This document shows, in pieces, positions 52,874 to 64,000 of a DNA stretch of 64,000 bases; within the stretch, counting starts at the first letter, position 1, and each line of letters opens with the position of its first letter. The notes under the pieces are model-generated. The model saw only the letters and a list, made by a program, of their open reading frames with translations. It was not told the DNA's origin and searched no databases. Made by a program: the position numbers and the translations under genes. The stretch is from Penicillus capitatus (lineage: Eukaryota > Chlorophyta), in the NCBI GenBank assembly GCA_965649825.1, contig OZ287702.1, positions 1 to 64,000 on the forward strand. Direction: 5' to 3'.

Positions 52874-54662
52874 ATGGCAGAATCCTCGACTCCTATGGAC
52901 TACACGCTCAAGGCTCATGATACGATTCCTGCAGGGGATGGTCCAGTGCTCGTCTGTATCCTTGACGGCTGGGGGGAAAATACGTTCAAAGACAGTTTTA
53001 ACGCGGTCCACGTGGCGGAGACGCCATGCATGGACGCCCTGGCTGAGAAATCACCTGATCGTTGGCGCCTCGTTCAAGCACACGGAACGGCGGTCGGTCT
53101 ACCGTCGGACGCAGATATGGGCAACTCCGAAGTCGGACACAACGCCCTCGGTTCTGGGCAAGTCGTTGACCAAGGAGCACGCCTCGTAGACATTGCCCTT
53201 GATACGGGCTCCATGTACACAGGCGATGGATGGAAGCTCATCTCCGAAGCCTTTGCCGAACACACCGTTCATTTCATCGGTCTCCTCAGTGACGGCGGCG
53301 TGCATTCGAGATACAATCAATTGGTCAGGACGATACAAGGAGCCGTGGAACGCGGTGCCAAGAGCATCCGAGTGCATATCTTAACAGATGGACGAGATGT
53401 GCCCGACGGCAGCTCGATACAATTCACACAGGATCTGGAACAAGATCTCGCCAAGCTCGCTGCAGCCGGTTGCGATGCCAAGATTGCATCGGGCGGCGGA
53501 CGGATGAAGGTCACCATGGATCGCTACGAAGTATGCTGCTGCCATCCGCGTGTGATGGAGTGTCATGTCTGCTTTTCAGGCGGATTGGAATATTGTGAAA
53601 CGTGGATGGGATGCTCACGTGTTGGGAAAAGGCGAACATACCTTTACCAACGCCGTCGATGCGATCAAGACGCTCCGAGATGAAACGGGGCCGAAACCAG
53701 TCTCCGATCAATTCCTGGACTCGTTTGTGATTGTCGATGAAGACGGCAATCCAGTTGGCACCGTTCAAGACGGCGATGCCGTGGTGCTATTCAATTTCCG
53801 TGCCGATCGTATGGTCGAGATCTCTAAGGCATTCGAGTACGAGGAATTCAGCATCTTTGATCGCGAACGTTTTCCAAAAGACATGAAGTTTGTGGGAATG
53901 ATGCAGTACGATGGCGACCTGAAGCTTCCAGCCAATTATCTTGTCCCGCCGCCCTTGATCGAACACACATCCGGAAAATATCTCGTCAAGAATGGCGTTA
54001 CGACATTTGCCTGTTCAGAGACGCAGAAATTCGGGCACGTTACTTTCTTCTGGAACGGCAATCGATCTGGTTACTTCGATGAGAAGCTGGAGACCTATGT
54101 CGAGATCCCTTCGGATCAGGTGCCATTTAATGAGAAACCCGATATGAAAGCACGAGAAATCTGTGAAGCCGGGAAAGAGGCGATGTATTCTGGCAAGTAC
54201 AAAATGATCCGTATCAACTTTGCCAACCCAGACATGGTGGGACACACCGGCGACCTGGATGCCACCATCCATGCCTGCACCCTCGTCGATCAATGTGTCA
54301 AACAATTGCTGGATGTCTGCAATGAAGTGCGTCTGCCTTGCTCGACCCTGACTCTTCGCACATAACGTGGTGTGGTTTAGCTGAACGGTCGTTGGTTAGT
54401 GACTGCCGATCATGGCAATGCAGATGACATGGTGCAACGCAAGAAGAGCGGAGCTGTGTTGTATGATGGTGATGTTCCGCTGAAGTTGACATCTCATACG
54501 TTGTCACCCGTTGTTGTGGCTATCGGCGGATCTGGACTTCCAGATGATGTGAAGTTCCGTCAGGATCTACCGAAAGCTGGACTCGCCAACATCACGGCGA
54601 CCTTTATCAATCTCTTAGGTCTTGAGGCGCCGGCACATTATGAGCCGTCGCTGATTGGTTGA
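52874..54662 (+). CDS. 2,3-bisphosphoglycerate-independent phosphoglycerate mutase
   Basis: Interconverts 3- and 2-phosphoglycerate in glycolysis using two Mn ions. Exons 52874-53530, 53580-54326 and 54381-54662 join in phase to 561 residues, the usual length of plant iPGM. Motifs in order: ILDGWG (metal Asp), DADMGNSEVGHNALG with phosphorylated Ser85, GGVHSRYNQ, LTDGRDVPDGSS, GGGRMKVTMDRYE|ADWNIVKRGW, FNFRADRM, ACSETQKFGHVTFFWNGN, NPDMVGHTGD and VTADHGNADDM. Both introns are GT-AG, 49 and 54 nt. No presequence is obvious, so cytosolic. The gene looks fully functional. Confidence 0.96.
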
Positions 54663-55459
54663 TCGCCAAGTGCGAGAATTGTCGTCGCATCCAAAACGGC
54701 ACCCTTTAAATTATGCTTGTCGTCTAGGGTCATGTCCCGAAAGGTTTCGTCGCGTTAACAATGCGTTGTTCGTATGGAGATCGAATTCGAAGAAAGCGCA
54801 TCGCGTTTACAGCGTTCGGTCGCTCCGTAGCGTCACCGATTCACGTGACCGACCTGAACACTCCATCTCTTTGTTGAAGGACATGACGAGCGAAGCCGGA
54901 ACGTCGTTCAGGCAACGGAGACGACGTGAATGTTCGAACAGGGCACGACCGAAAAAGACGTCGCATAGCTTTACATATAAGCGTAAAAGCACAAAAGGGG
55001 GCCACCTTTCAAACCCTGGAGTTCTGACACGATCATCCATCACACGATGCTCTGCTCGCTTCTCAGAAATCGAAAGGCTTCCGAAGACCACGACATCCGC
55101 ACGAAGACACTGAAAGGAGACATTGCCTTCATCCAGTGTTCCATCGGGAGATCCTCGTGATTAACATTTCAGCAAACTCCCAAGGTAAGACAACATTTCG
55201 ACACAGGCAGTAGACAGACACACCACGTGTTCTTACCGCAGAACCACCTGCATTCGATTCCTCCGCGTCAAACCCGAGAATAGGGCGTTAGAGCAAAGAC
55301 AGATGATGTTTAACCGAAGGGGATGCGTTATCGATCGGAGATCCAGCAGTTTTCGCAATGACCGTGTCGAGCACGAACATTATGATTTATCATCGGACGT
55401 TTTCCGACCTTCATTATCCGAGATAATCTCTTTATTCGTTGTCTGTGTTATAGCACGCT
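54663..55459. other. Intergenic 800-bp interval between iPGM and the dsRNA-binding gene
   Basis: 3' region of iPGM and promoter of the next gene. Open frames at 54655-55113 and 55303-55872 lack protein-like features or overlap the next gene out of frame. No RNA gene or repeat noted. Confidence 0.4.
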
Positions 55460-56644
55460 ATGTCGATAACGCCGAATGGTTATCAGCTCGTTCTGGGGCG
55501 GCTGCCCGGAACAGCAGCGTCTTCTACTATCGACACCTCCAGTTTTCCGACTGGCTCCGCTTCGGAGAAGAATCCCAAGTCGCAACTATTGGAGTTCTTT
55601 CAAAAGAAACAAGAAACGCCGCATTTTACCACGACGCCGCTATCGAAGCCGCCGGCCAATCCAAGTTTCAAGTAGAGAAACGAAAACGCAGCAGAAGCAA
55701 AACAGAGGTGCCCATAGGTGTGTCCTCGTCTGCCCGGCCGTGTCAAATCCCTACGGATCCGAACGCGTCGTCCCCGAAACGGCCTTCGAAGGAAACGGCC
55801 GATCCAAGAAACTCGCTGAACAGTCCGCTTGTGTGCAAGCTCTGGAGCTCTATCGATCGAAACGTCTCATAGGAAATCTGAAAGTACGGACTTTATATGA
55901 ACGTATGAACGCATGTTCGAAGTATAATGTGTGTGAGATAGATGATGCAAAACAATTCGTCGCCTGTGCCGTCGGCGATGCCTGAGACTTCTCAGATGTA
56001 TACTGTCGCTCCGGGTTCAATTCAGCAGCCGGGACAGGCCAGCGAAGTCTATATGCAGCCGGGTCTGCTGACGGGAGCGATCCCCATGCAGCCCGTTTTG
56101 GCGAATGGTGGTATGGCTGTGCAGCCGACAGCAACGGCGATGATGGCAACGCAGTCCGCATATACGGCCTACTCTGGCGAACCAGTGTTGCCGTCATGTA
56201 AGCGTCATACATACGAGAGGGTGATGCAAGAGTGTATGATGTGACGTTTGTAGTTTCGCGACCGATGACGAGTGAATCCGACAATCCAGGATCCGGATTA
56301 CCGATCGATAGTGAAGCAGACGAGGAAGAAAGTGAGTTGAACAGACGCTTGAATGATGTGACCTGTGTCGCTGTGCAGACGAATACACTTTGGACAATTC
56401 GGATTACTCAACCCGCAGGGCAGAGATTCTTGCAAGTTCAAATATTCACGACGTGCAGGACATCGCTGTCGAGGTCAAAAGCCGTGATGTGACGTCTTTG
56501 TGCACTCACCTCTATGTGTTAAAGGCACTGAACGAGATTTTGGAGCTGCGTCAAGAACTGTTTAACGCAAAAATGGCGATCAAGGATCGCATACGAAAGG
56601 CCCGAAAGATTCAGCGGATTGCGTATGAGCTGACGCAGGAGTGA
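55460..56644 (+). CDS. Double-stranded RNA-binding motif protein
   Basis: ATG 55460 (MSITPNGYQLVLGRLPG). A dsRBM spans the first intron: NPKSQLLEFFQKKQETPHFTT, PANPSFK|CVLVCPAV, AFEGNGRSKKLAEQSACVQALELY, with the GxGxSKKxAxxxAAxxAL signature that contacts the dsRNA backbone. A Gln/Met/Pro-rich middle follows (55942-56200), then acidic residues and a C-terminal coiled coil ALNEILELRQELFNAKMAIKDRIRKARKIQRIAYEL to 56644. Four introns of about 45-60 nt; three carry GATGTGAC before the acceptor. The single dsRBM with low-complexity and coiled-coil tail does not match DRB or Dicer layouts that I know. Confidence 0.75.
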
Positions 56645-56864
56645 ATCCCGATGCGACAGACAAGGTCCAGTCTTTCGCACTTGACGCCGATGCACCATCG
56701 AGATCATCTTCCACACTTTAGACTTCGAGATCATGACTCGATTGCCACACGCGTCGCATTTCTTGGGCCATTGGCGAAATCTTGTCGAAAAAAATGCTCA
56801 GCTGTCTATAATCGGCAATTATGTTCTTTTGAGATCAGGACGTCAACAAAACGGCATCTCGCGT

Positions 56865-58689
56865 TCAGGATTGGATCCTTCCCAACACCCATTCGGCAAA
56901 GAGCGATGCTCCGTAGCCCGTTGGCGTCGCGCTCTCAGTATTCCAACCTGCTCCTGCGATATCGATGTGCGCCCACTCGACTTCGTCTGTCTTCACAAAC
57001 TCTTTCAAGAAGAGGCCGGCTGTGATGGATGAAGCATATCTGCCTCCAACATTCCGCAAATCGGCAATGCCCTTCGTTAACGGCTCCAAGTAATCCTCTT
57101 CCAATGGCATTCGCCACACGCGATCTCCTGTTCTCTGCGATGCTGCGACGATAGACGCAGCCATTGCATCGCTGGGCGTAAAGACGCCAGCGATTTTGGT
57201 GCCCAGCGCGACGATGATGCCACCTGTCAGGGTCGCCATGTTAATAATCGACGTCGCTTTGCACTCGTTCTGAGCGTAGAGCAAGGCATCGGCCAGTGTC
57301 AATCGTCCCTCAGCGTCTGTATTGATGACTTCGACGCTCTTTCCGTTAGAGGCGGTGATGATGTCCGATGGACGATAGGCGTTTCCGCCGACCATGTTCT
57401 CGCACGCAGCGATAATGAAATGCACCGTGATGTTGTCCACGCCCAAATCGCCAAGGATATGGGCAGCACCCAATGTGGCACCAGCACCACCCATATCAAA
57501 TTTCATGTCTTCGATTCTGCTGTTCACTTTCAGATTGTAGCCACCCGTATCGAACGTGATGCCTTTGCCAACAAAGGCCAATGTCTCTTTGGGCGTTCCT
57601 TTGGTGTATGTCAAATGAATGAACTTTGGAGGAGAGAGGGAGCCGTTTGCCACTCCCAGGTATAATCCCATACCCAACTTCTCGCAGTCCTCCTTTTCCA
57701 ACACCTACAACAGCACCTGTCACATCGTTTTCATTCTCCTGTCACATCGCTGCCTTCAATTCAAAAGTCTCTGGAAATTTCTGTTGGATCATGGCGGCGG
57801 CATCGGCTAAGTGTCCTGGATAGCAGACATTGGCTGGACTCTCGATAAGATAGAATGTTAATAACGTCCCCTTCGCAAAGGCATAGGCCTTCTTCACCCC
57901 AGCTTCCACCACCGAAGCATCCATATTCATAAGCGTGATCGTTTTGAGCGGATTCTTTTTCGGTTTCTGTTTGTAGCGGGTCGACTCGTAAGCTTCCAAC
58001 AACAAAGCTCGGATGACATGACTGACGACTTCCGAGAGATCAGCTTCAGGTGTTGCATCAAACATAATGGTCACACTCTCACACTTTTGCCCTTTAGCTG
58101 ACATTGCCAATTGACTGCCGAACTTGTAGTAAGCACTGCGTCCCCACTTAGCTGGCAATATTGCATCCGCTTTCTTTCCCAGACCAAAAAAACCGACGTT
58201 TCGCGTTTTGCCTCCGCCACGAACGACGGCGCTTTTGCCGAGTTCACCTTTAAAGTCGCCCTTTGCGACAACATACGACACCGCGCCGCCCAAAACCTCG
58301 TCCTTGTCCATGAGCGTCTCCGATATGCATTTCACGCTTTCCACTTCGTCATCTTTCTTTGTCACTTCGAAGGCCTCTTCAAAAACCCCAATCGCCAAGA
58401 GATCCGTAGCAGCGTCGCCGATTTCCCCGTCCGTTACAATTGCTTCGGGAAATGTACTCGGCATCAGTTCCACCGTCCAGTTCGTGCCACTGACGATGGA
58501 GTAGGTCCCAGTCGTCGGGGTTTCGGCACCTCCTGCCAAGACAGACATCCTTCCAGCGATCTTAGATGATGGGACGTTTGGCAAGAAGCTAAAAAACGGC
58601 CGTCGCGCTGAACGTGCGTTTCGTAATGGGGCGGCTTTGAAAAATCGACGAATGACAAAACTCGAAGCCGATCGTGATGCCGAGAGCAT
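56865..58689 (-). CDS. Leucine aminopeptidase (M17), organelle-targeted
   Basis: Two-metal cytosol-type aminopeptidase releasing N-terminal residues. ATG 58689 starts a Ser/Arg/Phe-rich presequence (MLSASRSASSFVIRRFFKAA), as in plant plastid LAPs. The N-terminal domain is followed by ESPANVCYPGHLAD and, across a GC-AG intron (57705-57753), FELK|VLEKEDCEKLGMGLYLGVA. Catalytic domain: VGKGITFDTGGYNLK (metal Lys and Asp), KFDMGGAGATLG, the signature NTDAEGRLTLADAL, MATLTGGIIVALG, and the end GYGASLFAEWVL. The exons 57754-58689 and 56865-57704 give 592 residues. All catalytic residues are present. MED17-like lies directly upstream on the same strand, its stop only 31 bp from this ATG. Confidence 0.95.
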
Positions 58690-58720
58690 CGTCAAATGCC
58701 GCTCATCCCAATCGCGTCAT

Positions 58721-60939
58721 CTACTCGATTAAACTGAATAGAAAATCTCTAAACCCTCCTTCCACTTTGATCCAGGAGAGACATCGCCGTTCATCGTCTC
58801 TTAAGAAGACACCTTGGACAAAGATACCACTCGGATCTGCAAAGATCTCGCCAGCGAAGCTGCCAGGAAGCTGAACATCGATGCGCCATGATGCCGGACC
58901 CGGTGTCGTGCAAAATCGCGTCAGCATTGTCGGAATGGCGTCCAATGCTTTGCTGATGTCCTCTTTCGCCGTCTGGAGATGGATGGAGTGCAGGAAAGAT
59001 GTGAGGAGGGTGTCGAGATGTGGGGATGTCCCTTTGTAATGATACTTAAAGAACTGCGCGGGTCGTAGATGGGTCAACCACTCTTCATCCTCTTCGTGCA
59101 TGGACAGCATCTCCTTCTCTCCAGCTTCCGTGTCTTCCTTTGGTGCAACGGGTGCCTCAGTGAGCAACATGATCTTCTCTCTGAAATTAATACTGAGTTC
59201 GCGGATGTCGATCTGATGCAGAAAAGGAGGCAGTTGATAGGCACAGTTGATAAAGTTTTTGAGCAATGTGGTCTTCAGGGTGTGCGCTGCTGGATGTGAC
59301 GATTCCAGATTTTGCAAAGCCTACCTACATCCAGTCACATCACTCCATGTCACACATAGCGGGACGACATGATCGAAAATGAGGTGATCCGATGGGCCCA
59401 TGTTCACTTTGTTCGCCTGCGAGACAAGGGTCTTCTTGCAGAGCTTCCAGACATTCTGCTCTTGCATCTTGCACAGCGCCATGTGCACCTGTGCCCCCCA
59501 TAGCAGACACGTCGACGTTTTTCGTGCGAGCAACGTACCCGTGTCATTCGGATGAGCTCCTCTCTGCTGAACCATTCCTCTCTTAGTGGGGCAGTGACAG
59601 AGACAGCAGATACCAGATCTGAAAAGAGCAAGTGGGTTCGTACATGAGGAGAAATCTCAAACACACCTTCGGAAGCACTGCTGTCGCTTTCTCCTTCTGA
59701 AGAGACCAGCAGTTCTGCCTCTTCAGCATCCACGCCAAGACTCATGACTTTCTTCATAAAGGCTTCTTTCTCAAGATGCTCCTCTTCGTCGATCTCTTTT
59801 CCTGATGACGCTCTGCGTTCGGCCACGACTGAAGGAGGGTCTGGGAATCGTGTTCTTTTGCTCGATGCTTCGGCAAATGCTGAGTTCCGTTTTCTTGGCG
59901 CCGAGACATCGATGTTTCTTTTCTGAGCCTCGCCAGATTTCACAGACTCCATGTGTCTTTCCAAAATGTGCGTTGACATGACTTTGATGCCTTCCAGATC
60001 CTTGTGCACCTGATCTCGGTGCTGATCCACATCGTCGATGATCTTCTCCACCTGCTCAATCGAACACTGCGGATACTTTTTATCAATCGACACATGTCCT
60101 TCAGGATCTGCATGGAGATCCACAACGAGGGGCTCCTCCGGCAACGGAACATTCCATCCGGTCTTCAAACTCAGATCAACGGAAAACGGACTCAGTGCCG
60201 TTGGCTGGACGCGCACCTAACCGTAGACAGATCCCTGTTCGTTTTCTCGCAGCACGATATATGATAAGCAGGACACTGTGAAAGTAGGAGAGGCCGATGA
60301 GTTCTCGATAGAACGTGCGTTCTTTCTGGATCTGCGATTCGAGGGAATCATGGACGTCCTGCAGAACGCATGCCGCCTCTTCCATCTGATTTCGTTTCTC
60401 TTCGGCCTTGACAAGTTTCTGTTTGTTTCTCTGGAAGTGAAAATCATCGGCGGAGCGCATGTCTGGGACGTACGTCACACCCAACGTCGTTTGCGATTCC
60501 AACTGCCGAATCAATCCGTGAAGCATCATCAATTCCGACTGTCACAGACAGACAGACAGACCCCCAAATGGTATCCCGTGTGGCCAAGAGCTCGGCAACC
60601 GTACTTTTGCAGATGTCAAGGCATCGAAGGTCTCAGTCAAACGCTGCTGTTCTTCGGCGGTCTGACCACAGTCGAACGATCGAGGTATGGAGGAGAACGC
60701 TTCGTTCACACTTCATTCTTTTGCTGGTGCTCTTCTCGACGATGCTGCACGGCACCCGAGTCGCCTTCCAATGAAGATGCCGCCAATCTGTGAGATGTGA
60801 CGTGAGAGCACGCCAAGACGAGTCAACGCGCAAACCTGCGCCACAGTTCATCGTCTTCACCCGGAATCGCAGTGCCATCTGGTTCAAAGTATCGAATCCG
60901 GCGCGACATGTCGAATGGATTCCGGTTGGTCGTCATCAT
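58721..60939 (-). CDS. Mediator complex subunit 17-like protein
   Basis: Scaffold of the Mediator head module. Start at ATG 60939 (or 60936): NPFDMSRRIRYFEPDGTAIPGEDDELWRR. Then through short introns: LAASSLEGDSGAVQHRREEH, TAEEQQRLTETFDALTSAK, SELMMLHGLIRQLESQTTLG, and the Med17-like helix SLESQIQKERTFYRELIGL, which matches the ALEQQVxREARFYGALIRL region of MED17. Next FSVDLSLKTGWNVPLPEEPLV, acidic and Lys/Arg-rich parts, SPHVRTHLLFSDLVSA, LIFDHVVPLC, and the C-terminal domain with LPGSFAGEIFAD and CLSWIKVEGGFRDFLFSL. The order follows MED17, but similarity is low outside the helix, so the call is moderate. Head to head with NME7 (96 bp). Confidence 0.65.
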
Positions 60940-61035
60940 CGCCCATTCCACCCATCTTGACGCATGGTGGCTGTCATGCATGCAAGCATCCCGTTGACAC
61001 CAGAGCCGTTTTCGTCAAACCCTTGATTGGCGCTC

Positions 61036-62488
61036 ATGGTCGAGCTCTCATCACGCAACGCGCATCTTTTGCCGCATGAGGCTTCGGTATAGGTCCTCGA
61101 ACGCAATCGCTATGCCTTTTGTGTCGAGTGGCATGATGTCCACACGGATACCACATGGCAATATCAACTCCTCTACGATCCAGAAACGAAGGAAATCGAG
61201 ATGGTAAGGGGCTGTGTATAAAGGAATGGGTGTATTGGCTGCGCTGTCTGCTGTGTAGCATGATATCAAGAGCCGGCGCGTTTTTCTCAAGCGCCGTACA
61301 CTGGATGCCGTCATCCCTCAATTTCTCTCTGTTGGCAATCGACTGAACATCCTGTCAAGGCAGCTCACGATTGTAGACTATGGAGATGCCGTCACGCGAA
61401 ATGCCTTGGCCCGTCTGCATGAGAAGTATCGCAAGAGGCAGCACTCTGTGGGAAGCACTAAGGCGGGTCGCTTCCTCACAGGACCTTTGCACTCATCCCA
61501 CTCGCAGACATTGTGTTCTTGGCCTATCTGCTGCAATGCCTCGCTGTTCGAGATCTTTATCTCAAGTCCATCTCGCTTTATCGAAAGCACTGCATCGATG
61601 TCGTGCGCTCTCTTCTAGTGCAGCAAAAACGGTTCAGCTAGACGAGGAGGGTGTACAGCGCTTGGTCGCATTGGATCCAGCGCTCGGCAACAATGGCGAG
61701 GCACTGAACGGACGGTTCGTTTTCGCGGAGATCATTGGCGTTGGTGCCGTCGAGCATATGTCCACCATCGAAGGGTCTCGTATCGATACCCGTAACGCGA
61801 CAGATCCTGCGCACGTCTGTCCGAACACGACCTACGTGCCGCGCAATAAAGCGATGGCACAAAAGCTCTTGCCCATTCTTGCAGAGATGCCGTCAGTCGA
61901 TCTCGACAAGATTCCTGGCAGTTCTTTGGCGGCGATCAAGCCCCATGCCCTCCTGTACCATCCATTCACCACGCACTGAAGGACACGGATCTCTACATCG
62001 ACGCTGGTTTTAGGGACGGTACCGAAGGGCTCATTCTCGAAGCGCTGTCAAACGCGTTTTGCATTCATAACATCTGCACCGTCTCTCTGAGTCATTCCGA
62101 AGCGAACGCCTTCTACGAAGTCTACAGAGATGTTCTATGTCCAGGCAGATCACCAGCGCCGCCGTCTTTCGGCACTCAGCCTTGCTTTGCAGGCGAATGG
62201 ACAGAGATGATGACACAGTTATCATCTGGGCGTTTTATTGCGATGCACGTGTCGAGCAAAGATGTGACAGAGGACTCTGTCGAGGCGCTGCGAGAATTGT
62301 GTGGTCCGATGGATCCAGAACTCGGCCGACATATCCATCCCGACTCTCTACGCGCTCAATTCGGTGTGGATAAGACACGCAATGCCATGCATTGCACCGA
62401 TCTTGAAGAAGATGCACAACTGGAACTGTCCTACATCTTCCAACAAGAGCATCACTCAGTGAAGCCAGGACACTCTCAGAGAAACTGA
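61036..62488 (+). CDS. NME7: Nucleoside diphosphate kinase 7 (NME7) orthologue
   Basis: Ciliary/centrosomal protein, part of the gamma-tubulin ring complex and a microtubule inner protein in axonemes. Start ATG 61036, then probably an intron directly after the start codon. DM10 domain: NRYAFCVEWHDVHTDTTWQYQLLYDP, then RRVFLKRRTLDAVIPQFLSVGNRLNILSRQLTIVDYGD (split here by an intron after EIEM). The first NDK domain (about 61480-61900) is strongly diverged, GRFVFAEIIGVGAVEHM being its best part, with no NxxH site. The second NDK domain is well kept: IKPHAL|DGTEGLILEAL, NAFYEVYRDVL, WTEMMTQLSSGRFIAMHV, LCGPMDPELGRHIHPDSLRAQFG, and NAMHCTD with the catalytic His; the stop is at 62488. Its presence implies that the organism makes flagella or keeps their genes. 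Confidence 0.88.
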
Positions 62489-62956
62489 CACTCACATGGC
62501 ATTATAGCAGAAAAGTTGTCATCTATTATATCATGCTACATGTCAAATCAAGCAACAGATTCCAAACACGTCATCCGCCATCAGTGATTGTCCATTGAGC
62601 ACTTGAACCACCCGAGCTAAGCGACAAGCAGAATAGAAGATTGCCATTTGGCAAAACTGTTTCGAAATCGTTCATCATTACGCAGATGGTTCCCAGCCAC
62701 ATCTTCAATCCGCAGTCCCAAAATGAAAAGAGGCTAGAGAACAGAAACCCAATATGATGACGATATCCCTCCTATCTCTCGAAACGCTCCATGGATACCA
62801 TATAACGCAAAGGCAGTATATGTGTTGCGATCCGAGTACAACAATGTCTCTTGGACAAAAAATCAAATCCAGCTTGTTGAGTGAACTGAAGAGAATGCAT
62901 GTGCTCTCCGACAAAACCAAGACGCATGTGCTTGTCCTTCGGACGAAAGAGTGATC
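62489..62956. other. Convergent intergenic region
   Basis: Between NME7 (+) and the TLC gene (-). T/A-rich, no supported gene; presumed 3' UTRs of both. Confidence 0.4.
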
Positions 62957-63972
62957 TCAGTGGATTTTTTTACTTGTCTCTTTGGACGGGGGTTTGCTTT
63001 TCGAGAAAATTGTTCGCCTTGAAGCGTCGACCATTTTATAGAACCAGTAGTAGTTTAGGAGATTTCCTGAAAAACAGAAGCTTAAGAGCAGTCCCTTTTC
63101 CAGCGCTCCTATCTCTTCGGGCAGCCTCTCCCAATCCCATAGATAGACCCTGATGGCCGAAACTGCGCCAAACACATAGCCTGTTGTGGACAGACATCCA
63201 CGAAACGGAAGATGGCGTACGTGTTCCGACGCAAATCCTAAACACGGCGAAGGAGATCAAAGCGGCAACGCCGTTATAGAAATAGAGAGACGTCTTCTCC
63301 AAGCCAATCTTGAAGAGGATCCATCTGGCATGGACAAACGACGTACTCACTTCCCACAGAATCGAAGCGCATCCTGCAATCCGACCACCCTTATATCTCA
63401 CTTATTCTCACACATTTACCGTAGAAGTAAAACCGGTCGGTCATGAGAATGTAAAGCAAGAAAGTGAAACAGAGGACTCCGTGGAGAATGGGCATACCAC
63501 CGTCGATCCGAACATGCCTCAGTGCCTCGGTGATATCCCAGATGAAGAACCCGCAAGTGATGATGATGGTCAATTGGGAAAGCGCCGTTTTGCCAAACAG
63601 CGAATCTTCCCACAATGAACGATCCGCCAAAGATACGAACGTCAAGATCATCTGTACAGCACGTCCACTTCAATTCCCATCATCCGATGCCGGACGTGAC
63701 CTGTGGGATGTTGTGTATGGCACATAAAACACGAAATCGCAGTCCTCTGTGCACAGCCACCTCCTCTTCTTTCTTCACGCCGTGTCCGAGGCTCAAGAAC
63801 GGTTTGGATATCGTTTTCCATATCGAAGGCCGATGCAACATCCAATGCAGTACAAAGAAGGTCACTCCTGTCACATCACCCATTTCCTATGGCTGTCGGG
63901 CTATAGAGTGTCGCCGACCGGCTAAGAGAGTGCCGAGGAGGGTGACATCGCGACGGTCGTTGAGGAGTGACA
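62957..63972 (-). CDS. TLC-domain (TRAM-LAG1-CLN8) membrane protein
   Basis: Multipass membrane protein. Possible start ATG near 63972 (MSLLNDRRDVTLLG), then an exon after an intron ending GTGATGTGACAG. Hydrophobic exons follow: GKTALSQLTIIITCGFFIWDI, TEALRHVRIDGGMPILHGVL (His residues as in the TLC loop), CFTFLLYILMTDRFYFYG; then ILWEVSTSFVHARWILFKIG and SLYFYNGVAALISFAVFRICVG, which match the LxExSTPFxNxRWxLxKxG block of TMEM56-like TLC proteins; and a last exon with LLNYYWFYKMVDASRR plus a Lys-rich tail ending at 62957. TLC proteins include ceramide synthases and lipid regulators; this one lacks the Lag1 motif that I would expect for ceramide synthase. The 5' exon is uncertain. Confidence 0.75.
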
Positions 63973-64000
63973 TGAAATCGGCAGTTCTTGTTCGGCGAGA

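Noticed and set aside
62705-62920. Minus-strand 71-codon ORF between NME7 and the TLC gene
   Set aside because: No start context, no family resemblance, in the expected 3' UTR interval.
1-64000. tRNA, rRNA, CRISPR arrays and bacterial operons
   Set aside because: No cloverleaf, rRNA or spaced-repeat pattern was seen, and spliced genes exclude a prokaryotic source.

Overview
This window is nuclear DNA from a photosynthetic, probably flagellated eukaryote, most likely a green alga. The accA gene (carboxyltransferase alpha subunit of plastid acetyl-CoA carboxylase) is split by spliceosomal introns and follows the plant-type sequence closely. A leucine aminopeptidase with a presequence, a cofactor-independent phosphoglycerate mutase, a PLAT-domain protein with an organellar presequence and a callose-synthase-like fragment also fit the green lineage. 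NME7 and a lebercilin-like coiled-coil protein point to cilia. An early-branching streptophyte such as Mesostigma or Chlorokybus would fit, but that is a guess. Introns are very short (about 33-60 nt), often carry GATGTGAC before the 3' splice site, and at least two are GC-AG.

Layout. 1-10.2 kb: a 5'-truncated member of a secreted Cys-rich family, a kelch/coiled-coil gene, a second Cys-rich gene on the minus strand, a lebercilin-like gene and a decayed ABCG transporter. 10.6-19.1 kb: a single-exon Mei2-like RNA-binding protein, a U2AF65-like splicing factor with an unusual C-terminus, and a long coiled-coil gene. 19.5-25 kb (mostly minus): a trypsin-fold pseudoprotease, a small acidic ORF, a PLAT protein and a polytopic membrane protein. 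25-34.2 kb: accA, a Gemin3/DDX20-type helicase, and a large MyTH4-FERM-kinase gene. 34.2-36.2 kb: AT-rich decaying repeats and a LINE fragment. 36.6-40.4 kb: two tandem Cys-rich genes. 40.9-43.9 kb: a HEAT-repeat phosphatase-regulator-like gene. 44-50.4 kb: a callose-synthase-like N-terminal gene split by a complete, very young Ty3/gypsy element (identical 340-bp LTRs, ATAAC target duplication). 50.5-64 kb is dense again: a quinolinate-synthase C-terminal remnant, theta-class GST, iPGM, a dsRNA-binding protein, leucine aminopeptidase, MED17-like, NME7 and a TLC-domain membrane protein.

Several genes sit head to head with only 96-128 bp between start codons, so shared bidirectional promoters seem to be the rule here. 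The most novel items are the MyTH4-FERM-kinase fusion, the four-copy Cys-rich secreted family, the U2AF65-like protein whose third RRM is replaced by a prion-like tail, and the active-site-less serine protease homologue. Exon boundaries were placed by eye from splice-site consensus, reading-frame continuity and family conservation; single boundaries may be off by a few bases.
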